NCBI RefSeq assembly: GCF_019972315.1
Contig: NZ_BLIZ01000001.1
Span: 1,314,513 to 1,378,512, forward strand
Direction of reading: 5' to 3'
From: Geobacter sp. AOG1
GTDB taxonomy: Bacteria > Desulfobacterota > Desulfuromonadia > Geobacterales > Geobacteraceae
DNA: 64,000 nt
Shown here: piece by piece, positions 8,793 to 18,925 of the stretch
Layout: each line of letters begins with the position of its first letter
Numbering within the stretch: position 1 is the first letter of the stretch
Translations under genes and position numbers: made by a program
The notes under the pieces: generated by a model
Databases searched by the model: none
What the model was told of the DNA's origin: nothing
The model's input: only the letters and a program-made list of their open reading frames with translations

Positions 8793-9970
8793 AAAAAACA
8801 GGGGCGTTGCTGCTCGTCACGGCAGCTCTGGTCTGCGCGTCCATTGCCGGCGGCTGCACGAAAAAAAGCGGTGAAAAGGGTGAGGGGGGGACGGCGGCCA
8901 AGCAGCCGGTTGCCGTGGAAGTTGCCGTGGCTGGGGCAACTGATCTGTCCGAGGGGATGGAAGTGACCGGGAGTCTTGAGCCGAAGTTCTCGGCCGACGT
9001 GAAGACCCAGATTCCCGGCCTCGTGAAGCAGGTTTACGTGACGGAATGGGTGCGGGTGAGAAAGGGGCAACCCCTGGCCAGCATCGACGTGGGAGAAACG
9101 GAAGCACAGGTCAAACGTACGGAAGCGGGGGTAGAATCGGCAAAAGCCGGGTTGGCCCAGGCTCAGGTGCAATTGACCCGCTCCGAACGTGAACTGGCGA
9201 GGATGCTCAAGCTGAAGGAATCTGGCCTTGCCACCCAGCAGGCGGTGGACGATGCCCGCACCGAGGTCGCCGCTACCACGGCCCGGGTGGAGGCGGCCCG
9301 GGCCCAGATCCGGGCTGCCGAAGAGGAGGTGCGTCAGGCCCGGGTACGGCTCCGCAAGGGGCTCGTCACTTCCCCCATGGACGGCGTGGTCGCCCTGCGC
9401 GATGTGAACGTGGGGGATCTGGCGGGTGATGCTGCTGCCGTCAAGCCGGTGTTTCGCATCGTGGATAACCGCATTCTCAACCTGACAGTCACCGTTTCTT
9501 CCGCCGATTCGGCCCGGGTGAAAATCGGGCAGCCACTGGAATTCACGGTGGATGCCATTCCGGGAAGGACCTTTACCGGCCGGGTGATGTTCGTCAATCC
9601 CGAACTGTCCGCGACTGACCGTTCCCTCAAGGTCATTGCCGAGGTCAGAAACGACGGCGAGCTTCTCAAGGGGGGACTGTTCGTCAAGGGGAGAATCCTT
9701 CTCGGTATGCGCAAGGGGGTCATCCAGGTTCCCCGGAATGCTTTGGCGGCGTGGGACACAACGGCCCGGAAGGCAAACGTCTTTGTGGTGGAGAACGGCA
9801 CTGCACGGCTCCGTCCCGTCACCACCGGGACGGTAAACGGCGAGCAGGTGGAGGTGACCGCCGGGCTCAAGGGGGGGGAGCGGTACGTGACGCGGGGCGG
9901 CTTTACCCTTAGGGACGGGGACCGGGTGACGATGGCCGTGGGGCCGAGCAATGGAGGAACCGTACGATGA
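8789..9970 (+). CDS. RND efflux periplasmic adaptor lipoprotein
   Basis: A 393-residue membrane fusion protein of the AcrA/MexA type. It starts with a lipoprotein signal peptide (LVCASIAGGC, lipid-bearing Cys23). Lipoyl-like segments flank a coiled-coil hairpin rich in Ala, Glu and Arg (about residues 110-185), then a beta-barrel domain with VDAIPGRTFTGRVMFVNPE. It bridges the inner-membrane pump and the outer-membrane channel. The start overlaps the tetR stop (ATGA), and its stop overlaps the YdcZ-like gene in the same way. Confidence 0.92.
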   Translation: MKKTGALLLVTAALVCASIAGGCTKKSGEKGEGGTAAKQPVAVEVAVAGATDLSEGMEVTGSLEPKFSADVKTQIPGLVKQVYVTEWVRVRKGQPLASIDVGETEAQVKRTEAGVESAKAGLAQAQVQLTRSERELARMLKLKESGLATQQAVDDARTEVAATTARVEAARAQIRAAEEEVRQARVRLRKGLVTSPMDGVVALRDVNVGDLAGDAAAVKPVFRIVDNRILNLTVTVSSADSARVKIGQPLEFTVDAIPGRTFTGRVMFVNPELSATDRSLKVIAEVRNDGELLKGGLFVKGRILLGMRKGVIQVPRNALAAWDTTARKANVFVVENGTARLRPVTTGTVNGEQVEVTAGLKGGERYVTRGGFTLRDGDRVTMAVGPSNGGTVR

Positions 9971-10404
9971 ACCAGATGCTGCTGCTTTTTCTCATGTTCT
10001 GCGGAGGGGCTGCCGTCGCGTTTCAGCCCTCCATCAACGGACGGCTGGCCCAGAAGACCGGGGTCCTGGAGAGTTCCTGCATCTCCTTTTCGGTGGGGGC
10101 CTTGGCCTTGCTGATACTGGTCTTCCTTGTCGGGAAGGGTGATTTGAGGGGGATTGGCAGTGCCACATGGTGGGAACTGAGCGGTGGCCTGCTCGGCGCC
10201 TTCTTCGTCACCATGACGATTGTCGCTGTCCCGCGCATCGGTACGACCGCCGCCATGGCCTCAGTCATAGCGGCCCAGCTGGCGACCGGCGTCCTGCTCG
10301 ACCACTTCGGGATGTTCGGTTTCCGGGAAATCCCCCTGGACGGCAAGCGGGCTTTCGGCATAGCGCTGCTGATGGCAGGAACGGCGCTGGTCGTCAGAAG
10401 GTAG
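9967..10404 (+). CDS. YdcZ/DMT-superfamily small membrane protein
   Basis: A 145-residue protein with about five hydrophobic helices and the YdcZ (DUF606) pattern: AFQPSINGRLAQKTG near the N-terminus and a closing FGIALLMAGTALVVRR. Half-size DMT transporters of this kind usually work as dimers; the substrate is unknown. It overlaps the adaptor gene by 4 bp and precedes the RND pump gene by 72 bp. Such a gene inside an RND operon is unusual. Confidence 0.82.
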   Translation: MNQMLLLFLMFCGGAAVAFQPSINGRLAQKTGVLESSCISFSVGALALLILVFLVGKGDLRGIGSATWWELSGGLLGAFFVTMTIVAVPRIGTTAAMASVIAAQLATGVLLDHFGMFGFREIPLDGKRAFGIALLMAGTALVVRR

Positions 10405-10476
10405 CAACACTTCACAGCATGGAGCAGTGACCGACATGGCACAGACCCCGCCGGACACCCTATTTTCGGAGTTTAC

Positions 10477-13400
10477 ATGATTCTTTCCGACCTATCCATC
10501 AAGCGCCCCATCTTCGCCGCGGTGATGATCCTGGCGCTTGTCACCCTCGGCCTCTTCTCCTACAAGCGTCTTGCCGTCGAGATGTTTCCCAACGTGGAAT
10601 TTCCGCTGGTTTCGGTGGTTACCACCTTTCCCGGCGCCTCGCCGGAGACGGTGGAACGGGAGATATCCAAGCGGATCGAGGAATCGGTGAACCAGATCGC
10701 CGGGGTGAAGCATGTATTCTCCACCTCCCGTGAAGGGGTTTCCACGGTAACCATCCAGTTCCAGCTGGAACAGAAGGTGAACGACTGCGCCCAGGAGGTG
10801 CGGGCCAAGATCGGCTCCATCCGCGGCATTCTTCCCCAGGGGATCGAGGAGCCGATCATTCAGAAGCTCGACTTCAACGCCGCGCCGGTAGCGTCCCTGG
10901 CGGTGCAGTCCAACACCCTCTCTCCCCGGGAACTGACGACTCTGGTGGAGAAGCGGATCAAGAAACGGTTCGAGAGCGTGGCCGGGGTCGGCAAGGTGGA
11001 GATGGTCGGCGGCCAGAAGCGCGAGATCAGTGTGGAGATCGACCCGGTACGGCTCGACAGCCTGGGGCTCGGCGTCAACGATGTGGTTAACGGTATCCGC
11101 TCCGAGAACACCAACACTCCGCTGGGGCGGCTGACCAGGGGGACGGCCGAATATCCCATGCGCATCGAAGGGAAGCCGGACCGGGCCGAGGAATACCGCC
11201 GCATGGCCGTCACCCAGAGGGGGGGGCGTCCCATCCCCCTGGGAGAAGTGGCGGCCGTTGCCGACGGCACCGAGGAACGACGCAAGCTGGCGCTGGTCAA
11301 TGGCCAGCCGGCCATCGGTCTCGACATCTACAAACAGTCGGGGGGGAACGAGGTGGAGCTGGTGGACACGGTCAAGAAAAACATGGCCAGGGTCCAGAAG
11401 GAATTGCCGCCGGGGGTTATCCTGACAATGGTGCGCGACGGCACCATCATGACCCGCGAGTCCCTGGCCGACGTAAAGGAGACCCTGATCATCGGCGGCA
11501 TCCTGACGGTGCTCATTGTCTTCTGCTTCATCAACTCCTGGCGTTCCACGGTCATCACTGGCGTGACCCTCCCCATCTCGGTCATGTCGTCCTTTATCAT
11601 CATGAATGTCATGGGGATGACCCTCAATGTCATGACCCTGATGGCGCTGTCGCTGGCCATCGGGCTCCTGATCGACGATGCCATCGTGGTGCGGGAGAAT
11701 ATCGTCCGCCACCTGGAGATGGGGAAGGACCACATGGAGGCGTCCCGTTTCGGCACCAGCGAGATCGGCCTGGCGGTCTTCGCCACCTCCATGTCCATCG
11801 TTGCCGTCTTCATCCCGGTTGCCTACATGCGCGGCATCGTGGGGCGCTTCTTCTTCCAGTTCGGTATCAGTGTCGCCTTCGCCGTGCTGGTCTCCCTGTT
11901 CGTCTCTTTTACTCTCGACCCGATGCTGTCGTCCCGCTGGCACGATCCGTCCATTCACCTGCAGGGGCGGCGGAAGGGGCTGGCGCGATGGCTGGAGCGC
12001 TTCAACGACTGGTTCGACCTGACGGCGGACAAGTACCGCAGGGCCATCGGCTGGGCCCTTGACCATCGCAAAACGGTGATGCTCTCGGCCGTCGCTGCGT
12101 TCATCGGCGGGATCGTCATCTTCGGCACCCTGGAATCCTCCTTCATGTCCAAGGAGGACAAGGGAGAGTTCCAGATATCCTTCAAAACCTCTCCCGACGC
12201 GGCGCTTGCCGAGACCGAGGACAGGCTGAACGCCGTGCTCGCGACTGTCAGGGCGATTCCGGAGATCGACCACACCTACGCCACCATCGGCGCCGGCGAC
12301 AGCGGTACCGTCCGGGACGGCCTGCTCTATGTCAAGCTGAAGGAGCGCAAGGAGCGCAAACGGAACCAGTTCGAGCTGCAGCGCGATGTACGCCGCCGCC
12401 TCCAGAGGATTGCCGGTATCACCTTCTCCATCGAGGAGGTGGGGCAGATGGGGGGCGCCCAGAAACCGCTCAACGTGAACCTGAAGGGGGACGACCTGGC
12501 GACCCTGAAGCAGCTGGGACAGCGTCTCAAGGAAGAGCTGTACACGGTGCCGGGGATCGAGGACCTTTCTGTCACCCTGGAGCATGACATCCCCGAGTAC
12601 CGGATGAAGGTGGATCGGGAAAAGGCGTTTTCCGCGGGGGTCACCACCAATGACGTGGTAGCCGCGCTCTCCCGCCTGGTGGGGGGGGAGGCTATCTCAA
12701 CCTACGAAGACGAGGACGGGGACGCGGTCGACGTGCGGGTGCGGCTGCCCGAGTCCCTGCGGCGCAATCCGGGGCAGGTTGCCGATCTGAAGATTTCGGT
12801 GCCGGCCGCCTCCGGCGGCAGCAAGCTGGTGCCGCTGGCAAGCCTAGTCAGCACCCGCGTTGCCACCAGCCCGACCGAGATTAACCGCCGCGACCTGGCC
12901 CGCCAGGTGACGGTCTCCGCCAACCTGGACAACCTCCCCATCGGCACGGCGGTCAAGCATGTGGAGGCGGCGGCCAAACGGATCAACATGCCGCCGGGGT
13001 ACAGTATCAGCATGTCGGGGGAGGCGGAAGACATGGCCGAGTCCTTCGGCTACATGGCCGAGTCACTGCTGCTGGCGATCATCTTTGTCTATCTGATCCT
13101 GGCGGCCCAGTTCGAGTCGTTCTTCGAACCGCTGGCGATCATGCTGTCGCTCCCCCTCTCCATCGTCGGGATGGCGGGGATGCTCAAACTGACCGGCGAC
13201 ACGGTGAACATCATGGCGCTGATCGGCCTGATCATGCTGATGGGGCTGGTGACCAAGAATGCCATTCTGCTGGTGGACTACACCAAGGTGCTCAGGCGGC
13301 GGGACGGCATCCCCCGGCGCGAGGCGATCATCCAGGCGGGACGGACGCGGCTGCGACCGATCATCATGACCTCACTGGCCATGATTTTCGGCATGCTGCC

Positions 13401-13581
13401 GCTCTTTCTCGGGATCGGCGCCGGCGGCGAAGGGCGCGCCCCCATGGCCCGGGCGGTGGTGGGGGGGCTTCTGACCTCGACGCTTTTGACCCTCTTGGTG
13501 GTGCCGGTCATGTACACCTACATGGACGACCTGGGGGGGTGGGTGAAGCGGAAGTTCGGGGGGAAGGGGAAGGTGGCATGA
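10477..13581 (+). CDS. RND multidrug efflux transporter, HAE1/AcrB type
   Basis: A 1034-residue inner-membrane proton-driven pump of full family length. Proton-relay residues are visible: the Asp pair in GLLIDDAIVVREN of TM4 and the Lys in GLVTKNAILLVDY of TM10. N-terminal FAAVMILALVTLGLFSY and the large periplasmic loops fit the HAE1 branch. GGAG before the ATG supports the start. The stop overlaps the outer-membrane factor gene by 4 bp. Together with the adaptor and channel it forms a complete tripartite exporter; substrates are unknown. Confidence 0.95.
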   Translation: MILSDLSIKRPIFAAVMILALVTLGLFSYKRLAVEMFPNVEFPLVSVVTTFPGASPETVEREISKRIEESVNQIAGVKHVFSTSREGVSTVTIQFQLEQKVNDCAQEVRAKIGSIRGILPQGIEEPIIQKLDFNAAPVASLAVQSNTLSPRELTTLVEKRIKKRFESVAGVGKVEMVGGQKREISVEIDPVRLDSLGLGVNDVVNGIRSENTNTPLGRLTRGTAEYPMRIEGKPDRAEEYRRMAVTQRGGRPIPLGEVAAVADGTEERRKLALVNGQPAIGLDIYKQSGGNEVELVDTVKKNMARVQKELPPGVILTMVRDGTIMTRESLADVKETLIIGGILTVLIVFCFINSWRSTVITGVTLPISVMSSFIIMNVMGMTLNVMTLMALSLAIGLLIDDAIVVRENIVRHLEMGKDHMEASRFGTSEIGLAVFATSMSIVAVFIPVAYMRGIVGRFFFQFGISVAFAVLVSLFVSFTLDPMLSSRWHDPSIHLQGRRKGLARWLERFNDWFDLTADKYRRAIGWALDHRKTVMLSAVAAFIGGIVIFGTLESSFMSKEDKGEFQISFKTSPDAALAETEDRLNAVLATVRAIPEIDHTYATIGAGDSGTVRDGLLYVKLKERKERKRNQFELQRDVRRRLQRIAGITFSIEEVGQMGGAQKPLNVNLKGDDLATLKQLGQRLKEELYTVPGIEDLSVTLEHDIPEYRMKVDREKAFSAGVTTNDVVAALSRLVGGEAISTYEDEDGDAVDVRVRLPESLRRNPGQVADLKISVPAASGGSKLVPLASLVSTRVATSPTEINRRDLARQVTVSANLDNLPIGTAVKHVEAAAKRINMPPGYSISMSGEAEDMAESFGYMAESLLLAIIFVYLILAAQFESFFEPLAIMLSLPLSIVGMAGMLKLTGDTVNIMALIGLIMLMGLVTKNAILLVDYTKVLRRRDGIPRREAIIQAGRTRLRPIIMTSLAMIFGMLPLFLGIGAGGEGRAPMARAVVGGLLTSTLLTLLVVPVMYTYMDDLGGWVKRKFGGKGKVA

Positions 13582-14900
13582 AAGTACTCTGCGTTACGTG
13601 CATCTGCTTTTTACTGGCTATGATCTGTTCTTCGCAGATTTCCCGCGCTGCCGAGGTCCGCACTCTCACCCTGGACCAGGCCCTGAAAATTGCCGTTGAC
13701 CGCAACCGGGACATCCTCAGGGCACGGGAGTTCTATAATCAGGTACAGGGTAAATACGTGGAGGAGCGGTCCGCTGCTCTTCCCCAGCTCACCCTCACCG
13801 GACAGCTTTCCCGGCAGCAGGATGACAGCCAGAAGGTTCTGACGGGGGGGCTGATTCCCACCCGCCAGGACACGGGGGTGGCGGAACTGGGTCTTTCCCA
13901 GGTGATCTACTCCTGGGGGAAGGTGGGGGCCGCCATCCGCGCCGCCGACATCGGCTTCCGGACCGCCGACGAGCGTCTGCGCATGGCCCGCCAGGGGACG
14001 TACCGCGATGTCTCCACCGCCTTCTACGACATATTGCTGGCCAGGGAACTGCACGTCATCTCCCGGCAGAACCTGGAACAGAAGAGCCGCCATCTGGACG
14101 AGGCCCAGCGCAAGTACGCGGCCGGCGTCGCCACCGACTACGACGTCCTGGCGGCGGAGGTTTCGGTGCAGAATGCCCGTCCCGACCTGATCCGGACCGG
14201 AAACCAGCTCCGGAGCACCGGCGACCGGCTTCGTTTCCTGCTTGCCCTGGAGGAGGATTTGGACGTGGTCGGAGGACTTGATGCAGCGCCGGAACCGGTT
14301 CCCTCCTATGAAGAATCGTTGGCGGTGGCCCGCAAGCGCCGGCCGGAGCTGGAGGAGCTGAGACGCCGTAAGGAGATCGCCGGCGAGCTCGTGACCATTG
14401 CCAATGCCGACGACAAGCCCCGCCTCGACATCAAGGGGGGATACGGCTGGAGGCGGCTGGAGGCGGGAGACGCCCGGGGTGATGGCCAGGCCTGGAACGT
14501 CGGCCTCTACCTTTCATTTCCCTTCTTCGACGGACTGAAGACGCGCGGCAAGGTGGCGCAGGCGGAAAGCGAGCGGCACGCCCTGGAGATCGACGAAGCG
14601 AAGCAGACCGACGCCATTTCCCTGGAGATCCGCGATGCCCTCAACCACGTGCGGGAGGCGCGGGAGATCGTCACCGCCCTGACCGGAACGGTGGCACAGG
14701 CGGAGCGGCTCCTGGCCATGGCGGAGAAGGGGTATGAACTGGGAGTGAAGATCCGGCTGGAAGTCGACGATGCCGAACTGAACCTCAACCAGGCCAGGGG
14801 AAACCTTGCCCTCGCACGGCGCGATTATCTGGCGGCCCTTGTCAACCTGAAATGGACGACGGGGGTCCTCGGCGAAGGGGATGTTTCAGCGTCCCCCTGA
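13578..14900 (+). CDS. TolC-type outer membrane efflux protein
   Basis: A 440-residue protein with a signal peptide ending near ISRAAEV, then two OEP repeats rich in long Ala/Glu/Arg helices (QVIYSWGKVGAAIRAADIGF and YLSFPFFDGLKTRGKVAQAE). This is the TolC/OprM architecture: a trimeric channel crossing the outer membrane and periplasm. The ATG at 13578 overlaps the pump stop; a longer frame upstream is not supported. Last gene of the TetR-RND operon. Confidence 0.92.
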   Translation: MKVLCVTCICFLLAMICSSQISRAAEVRTLTLDQALKIAVDRNRDILRAREFYNQVQGKYVEERSAALPQLTLTGQLSRQQDDSQKVLTGGLIPTRQDTGVAELGLSQVIYSWGKVGAAIRAADIGFRTADERLRMARQGTYRDVSTAFYDILLARELHVISRQNLEQKSRHLDEAQRKYAAGVATDYDVLAAEVSVQNARPDLIRTGNQLRSTGDRLRFLLALEEDLDVVGGLDAAPEPVPSYEESLAVARKRRPELEELRRRKEIAGELVTIANADDKPRLDIKGGYGWRRLEAGDARGDGQAWNVGLYLSFPFFDGLKTRGKVAQAESERHALEIDEAKQTDAISLEIRDALNHVREAREIVTALTGTVAQAERLLAMAEKGYELGVKIRLEVDDAELNLNQARGNLALARRDYLAALVNLKWTTGVLGEGDVSASP

Positions 14901-14993
14901 TTTTCCCATTTCGTCGGACTGCTGTTGCAAAACGCCGCCGGTTGACTATACTGGGGCGGCGGCAGGATGACTCCTGCGCGGGAGAATGGTTTC

Positions 14994-16142
14994 ATGCTCA
15001 AACGGATAAACATGCTCAGGGAGTTTTCCATTCCCCTCATCGCCGGGGTGGTGATGGCGCTCTTCTGGGCGAACCTCGATCCTCCGGGGTACCACCGCTT
15101 CGTCCACGCTCCACTGGTCGGCCCTCTCAGCTTCCACTTCATCTCCAACGAACTGTTCATGGTGTTCTTCTTCGGCATCGCGGCGGTGGAGATCACCCAG
15201 AGTTGCCTGCCGGGGGGAGACCTCAACCCGCCGCGCAAGGCGGTCAATCCCCTTCTGGCGACCCTAGGGGGGGTGTTGGGGCCGGTTGCGGTCTACCATC
15301 TGCTCAACGGCGTCATCGGCTCTCCGGCACTCACCAACGGCTGGGGGATTCCCACTGCCACGGACATCGCCCTGGCCTGGCTGGTGGCGCGGCTGGTGTT
15401 CGGCGCCAACCATCCGGTCATCTCCTTCCTTCTTCTCCTTGCCATTGCCGACGATGCCATCGGCCTTGCCATCATCGCCGTCTTTTACCCTGATCCCGCT
15501 TTTCCCGTGGCACCAGTCTGGCTCGGGCTGACGGTGGCGGGGATGATCGTCGCCTGGCTCATGCGCCGCTGCGGGATCGGAAGCTACTGGCCCTACCTCG
15601 TCGCCGGAGGAGTGCCAAGCTGGCTCGGGCTTCATTATGCTCACCTCCATCCCGCCCTGGCCCTCGTCTTCATCGTCCCGTTCCTCCCCTCTTCACCTCG
15701 GGAGAAGAAGCACCTGTTCGAGGAGGATATCCGTGATGTTTCCCCTCTGGCTAACTTCGAGCACGAGTGGAAGGTGCTCGTCGATTTTGGTCTTTTTACC
15801 TTCGGTCTGGCCAATGGGGGGGTGGAATTCTCCGCCGCCGGTCCGGTCACCTGGCTGGTCCTGGTGGCGCTCCTGGTGGGGAAAACCTTGGGGGTTTTCG
15901 GCTGTGGTCTTCTGGGGAGGGGGCTCGGATTTCCTCTGCCGTCGGGGATGGGAACGCGCCACCTTCTGGTGGCAGGGATGATTGCCGGCATCGGCTTCAC
16001 CGTGGCCCTGTTCGTGGCGGGGGAGGCATTCGCCGACCCACTGGTGCAGGGTGCCGCCAAGATGGGGGCGATGCTGAGTATCGTTATTGCGCTCCTGGCC
16101 TTTCTGGTTGCGAAACTGCTGGGGATCAGGAAGGTGCCGTAG
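14994..16142 (+). CDS. nhaA: NhaA-type Na+/H+ antiporter
   Basis: A 382-residue membrane antiporter. TNGWGIPTATDIALAW and LLLAIADDAIGLAIIAVFY carry the conserved Asp pair that binds Na+/H+ in NhaA. MGTRHLLVAGMIAGIGFTVALFVA matches the C-terminal helices. The ATG at 14994 is preferred because GGGAG lies 9 bp upstream; an ATG at 14967 would add nine residues. The gene is monocistronic and convergent with the kinase gene. Confidence 0.9.
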   Translation: MLKRINMLREFSIPLIAGVVMALFWANLDPPGYHRFVHAPLVGPLSFHFISNELFMVFFFGIAAVEITQSCLPGGDLNPPRKAVNPLLATLGGVLGPVAVYHLLNGVIGSPALTNGWGIPTATDIALAWLVARLVFGANHPVISFLLLLAIADDAIGLAIIAVFYPDPAFPVAPVWLGLTVAGMIVAWLMRRCGIGSYWPYLVAGGVPSWLGLHYAHLHPALALVFIVPFLPSSPREKKHLFEEDIRDVSPLANFEHEWKVLVDFGLFTFGLANGGVEFSAAGPVTWLVLVALLVGKTLGVFGCGLLGRGLGFPLPSGMGTRHLLVAGMIAGIGFTVALFVAGEAFADPLVQGAAKMGAMLSIVIALLAFLVAKLLGIRKVP

Positions 16143-16175
16143 GAAAGCACGGGGAAACGCAACGGCAGTTCCTGT

Positions 16176-18125
16176 TCAGCTTGACATGGGTTGTTTCCCT
16201 GGCTCTTTCCCGTCACCGGGGATAGACCTCTCCGCCGGAAGTTTGATAATGAACTCCGCTCCCTCCGGCGTATTCCGAACCGCGATGTTCCCCCCCATGT
16301 TTTTTTCAACGATCATTTTCGACATGTAGAGCCCGATACCGGTCCCCTTTCCCTTGTCTTTGGAGGTGAAATAGAGTTCGAAAATCCTGTCGATATCACC
16401 GGCCCTGACCCCTCCACCGTTGTCTTTTACGGTTATGACTGCCATATCGCCCTCCTGGCGGCAGCAAATCTCCACGGAGGGGTGCGCAACGGCGCGGTCG
16501 AGCAGGACATCCCTGGAATTGTAAAGGATGTTCAGGAGTGCGTGGGAAAATTCGTTGGGATAGCCGTTAACCAGGATGTCGGGGGCATGGTTCACGAAGC
16601 GGAGGTCGATGGCATTCTGGGCAAAGTATGACTGGACGAAGATGACGCTCCGCTCGATTGCCTTGTCGAGGCTGAACTGGTAGGGAGTTCGTTCCGGACG
16701 GAAAAAGTTCCGAAAGTCGGTAATGGTGTCGGCCAGGTAGTCGAGCTTGTCCAGGCAGGCTTCCACTTCCCGGTCGAATATCTCGGGGGTGAGTTCTTTG
16801 TCGTGGTACGCCTGCTGCAGGTACTGGAACCGGAGCCCGATAGTGGTCAGGGGTTGGCTCCACTGGTGGCCTATGAAGTTGATCATCTCTCCCATGGAGG
16901 CCTGGCGGGCCTGCTGGTACATGATCCGTTCCTTGCGGTTGTTTTTCTCCACCTCTTCGGCGACCCTCTGCTCCAGAGTTGCGTTCAACCCCTCCAGCTG
17001 CAATTGCTTTACTACCAGTCCATCCTGGGCCGCTTGTCGCTCCCGTTCCCGCTCCTCCAGCTTCCGGGCCATGGTGTCGAAGGCCCTTCCCAGTTCCCCC
17101 AGCTCTCCCCCCGCCACATGGTCGGCAACCCTGACATCAAGATTCCCCTGAGCCATGGTGTCGACAGTGTTCTTAAGAGTGGTGACCCGGTCGACGATGG
17201 AACGTCGGCCAAGGTAGAGGACAACCATGAACGATACGATCAGAAAGGGGGTCAGAAGTACGATGTCGCGGACAAGGGCGCTGTTTGCCTCGGCCACCGC
17301 ATCACCGTAGGGGATGCCGGTGCGGATGTACATGTAGGGGGTCTCTTCGTGTTCCAGGCGCTGTTTTCTGAAGACGATGAGTCGCTCCAGGCCGTCGTGC
17401 GCCACCCCCCGGAAAGAGCCGATCCCTTCGGTCCCCTGCATCTGCGCGAAATACTCCTTCTTGTCAGTCTTCCCCACCAGCTTGGGTTCGCGGCCGCTGA
17501 AGAGGATGGTCCCTCTGTGGTCGAGGATGATATAGGATGTGGCAGCAGGAAGGCCTGTGTTGAGGAGTATCTTCCTGAAATTCCCCAGATCGACGGCAAA
17601 ATTGAACACCCATGTGATGGAGCCGCTCTTGTCCTTGATGGGGAGTGCGAAATCGAGGGCGAAATCCCGGTCTTCCGTCGCAGGACGGTATTCCCCCGAA
17701 GAAAGGCGGCCCGTTGACAGGGCGTTCACGAACTGCCGCTGGTCTGCGATGGATTCATTGTCGTTCAGAGGGGGGGTCGCTGCCGCCCATATTTTCCCGC
17801 TGGTGTCTGCGAGTGCCAGGTGTCTGATTTGGGGATTGCGCTGGCTGATTTCGCTTAAGAGCTGACTGACCTTCGCCCTGTCCCTGCTCTTGACACGGTC
17901 GAGTCGCGCCACGGTCTCCAGGAGCTGCTGGGTACTGTTCAGGAACTGGTCCTGCGCGAGGCCGATATTGTTGGCCAGTTCCTGGATGTTTTTCGTCGCG
18001 GTATTAAGGGCGTCCTGGCGTTGATCCAGCCCCGAATAGATAATGATGCCGATGGTCGGGAGAGCCAGCAGCAGGGCGAGGGTAGCCAGTTGGATACGTA
18101 TGGGCAACGATAAAAAACGCTTCAT
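16176..18125 (-). CDS. Membrane sensor histidine kinase with Cache-type sensor
   Basis: A 649-residue protein: N-terminal helix (LATLALLLALPTIGIIIY), a periplasmic domain of about 240 residues that looks like a double Cache sensor, a second helix (IVLLTPFLIVSFMVVLYLG), a HAMP linker, a coiled coil and the kinase core. The phosphorylation box reads GEMINFIGHQWSQPL, the variant seen in PAS/Cache kinases with GHQWRQPL-type H-boxes. N box (NEFSHALLNILYNSRD), G1 (VKDNGGGV) and G2 (GKGTGIGLYMSK) are intact. No response regulator is adjacent, so it is an orphan kinase here. Start at 18125 (MKRFLSLPIRIQ). Confidence 0.9.
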   Translation of the reverse strand: MKRFLSLPIRIQLATLALLLALPTIGIIIYSGLDQRQDALNTATKNIQELANNIGLAQDQFLNSTQQLLETVARLDRVKSRDRAKVSQLLSEISQRNPQIRHLALADTSGKIWAAATPPLNDNESIADQRQFVNALSTGRLSSGEYRPATEDRDFALDFALPIKDKSGSITWVFNFAVDLGNFRKILLNTGLPAATSYIILDHRGTILFSGREPKLVGKTDKKEYFAQMQGTEGIGSFRGVAHDGLERLIVFRKQRLEHEETPYMYIRTGIPYGDAVAEANSALVRDIVLLTPFLIVSFMVVLYLGRRSIVDRVTTLKNTVDTMAQGNLDVRVADHVAGGELGELGRAFDTMARKLEERERERQAAQDGLVVKQLQLEGLNATLEQRVAEEVEKNNRKERIMYQQARQASMGEMINFIGHQWSQPLTTIGLRFQYLQQAYHDKELTPEIFDREVEACLDKLDYLADTITDFRNFFRPERTPYQFSLDKAIERSVIFVQSYFAQNAIDLRFVNHAPDILVNGYPNEFSHALLNILYNSRDVLLDRAVAHPSVEICCRQEGDMAVITVKDNGGGVRAGDIDRIFELYFTSKDKGKGTGIGLYMSKMIVEKNMGGNIAVRNTPEGAEFIIKLPAERSIPGDGKEPGKQPMSS

Positions 18126-18198
18126 CTGCAGAATTCCTGTGCCACTCACCTTCTGACAGCACTTTGGCAAGGATCGTGTGGGCGGACCGCGGGTTGGG

Positions 18199-18480
18199 TC
18201 ACGGCTGCCGGTTTATGGCGTGCCTCAAAATAGTGCTCGGCTTGAACGTCAGGACCTTGCGGGCGGATATCCTGATTGCTTCCCCCGTATGGGGGTTTCT
18301 CCCCCGGCGGTCAAGTTTCTGTTTCACCTCGAAATTGCCGAATCCGGTGATTCTGATGTTCTCGCCCGCCTCAAGGGTGCTCTTGATGATGCTGAAGGCC
18401 GTCTCCAGTATGTCGGCGGACTCTTTCAGGGAAAAACCGGTGGTGACATGGATCTTTTCGGCGATGCAGGCTTTGGTCAT
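18199..18480 (-). CDS. ihfA: IHF/HU-family DNA-bending protein
   Basis: A 93-residue protein with the family signature GFGNFEVKQKLDRRGRNPHTGEAI and the C-terminal VLTFKPSTILRHAIN. The N-terminus (MTKACIAEKIHVTTGFSLKESADILETAF) looks more like IHF alpha than HU, but the assignment to a subunit is not certain. It bends DNA and supports promoter architecture and recombination. It lies 73 bp upstream of the kinase in the same direction. Confidence 0.82.
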   Translation of the reverse strand: MTKACIAEKIHVTTGFSLKESADILETAFSIIKSTLEAGENIRITGFGNFEVKQKLDRRGRNPHTGEAIRISARKVLTFKPSTILRHAINRQP

Positions 18481-18925
18481 GGAATACCTCGTCAGGGAGA
18501 ATTGTCGGTATGCTGATTTGATATGTTCGTATCACAAAACATCATTGCAGACCAGTATTAATGTAGTGGAATTCAACAGTTTTTTCAATCGACCGCGAAA
18601 TTTTTGCAATATCCTTGCCGGCCGGGGCGACTCTGTCGTATCGGGAGGAAAAGGCGGTGCCAAGATGGCGATAGTGAGGCCAGGAAAGCCCATGGCTGGC
18701 AGGTTTGGACGGCTGGCGGCGGCATGTGCCATGGGACAGCGAAGTTCAGGTTGCGGATAACTCTGTCCCCGACATCGGGAGAAGAGGGAGACGCTGTCGT
18801 TCAGATGGTGGTATGGAGCAGTCGATTCCGTTGTATGGCGGGATGGAGCTGATTATAGCACCATCATGCTTTACTCCATCTGGGCACCGGGTTCACCGAA
18901 AGATTTCCGGCGATGAAATTATCAA
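18481..18925. other. Intergenic stretch without recognisable gene
   Basis: About 445 bp between the divergent ihfA and cimA genes. Short open frames exist on both strands, but none shows a ribosome site plus a recognisable product. The left end should hold the ihfA promoter, which I could not place with confidence. The right end leads into the cimA promoter. Confidence 0.5.

Noticed and set aside
10492-12585. 697-codon open frame on the minus strand opposite the RND pump gene
   Set aside because: It is antisense to a clear HAE1 pump; the translation is low-complexity Gly, His, Asp and Arg, typical of the shadow of high-G+C coding DNA.
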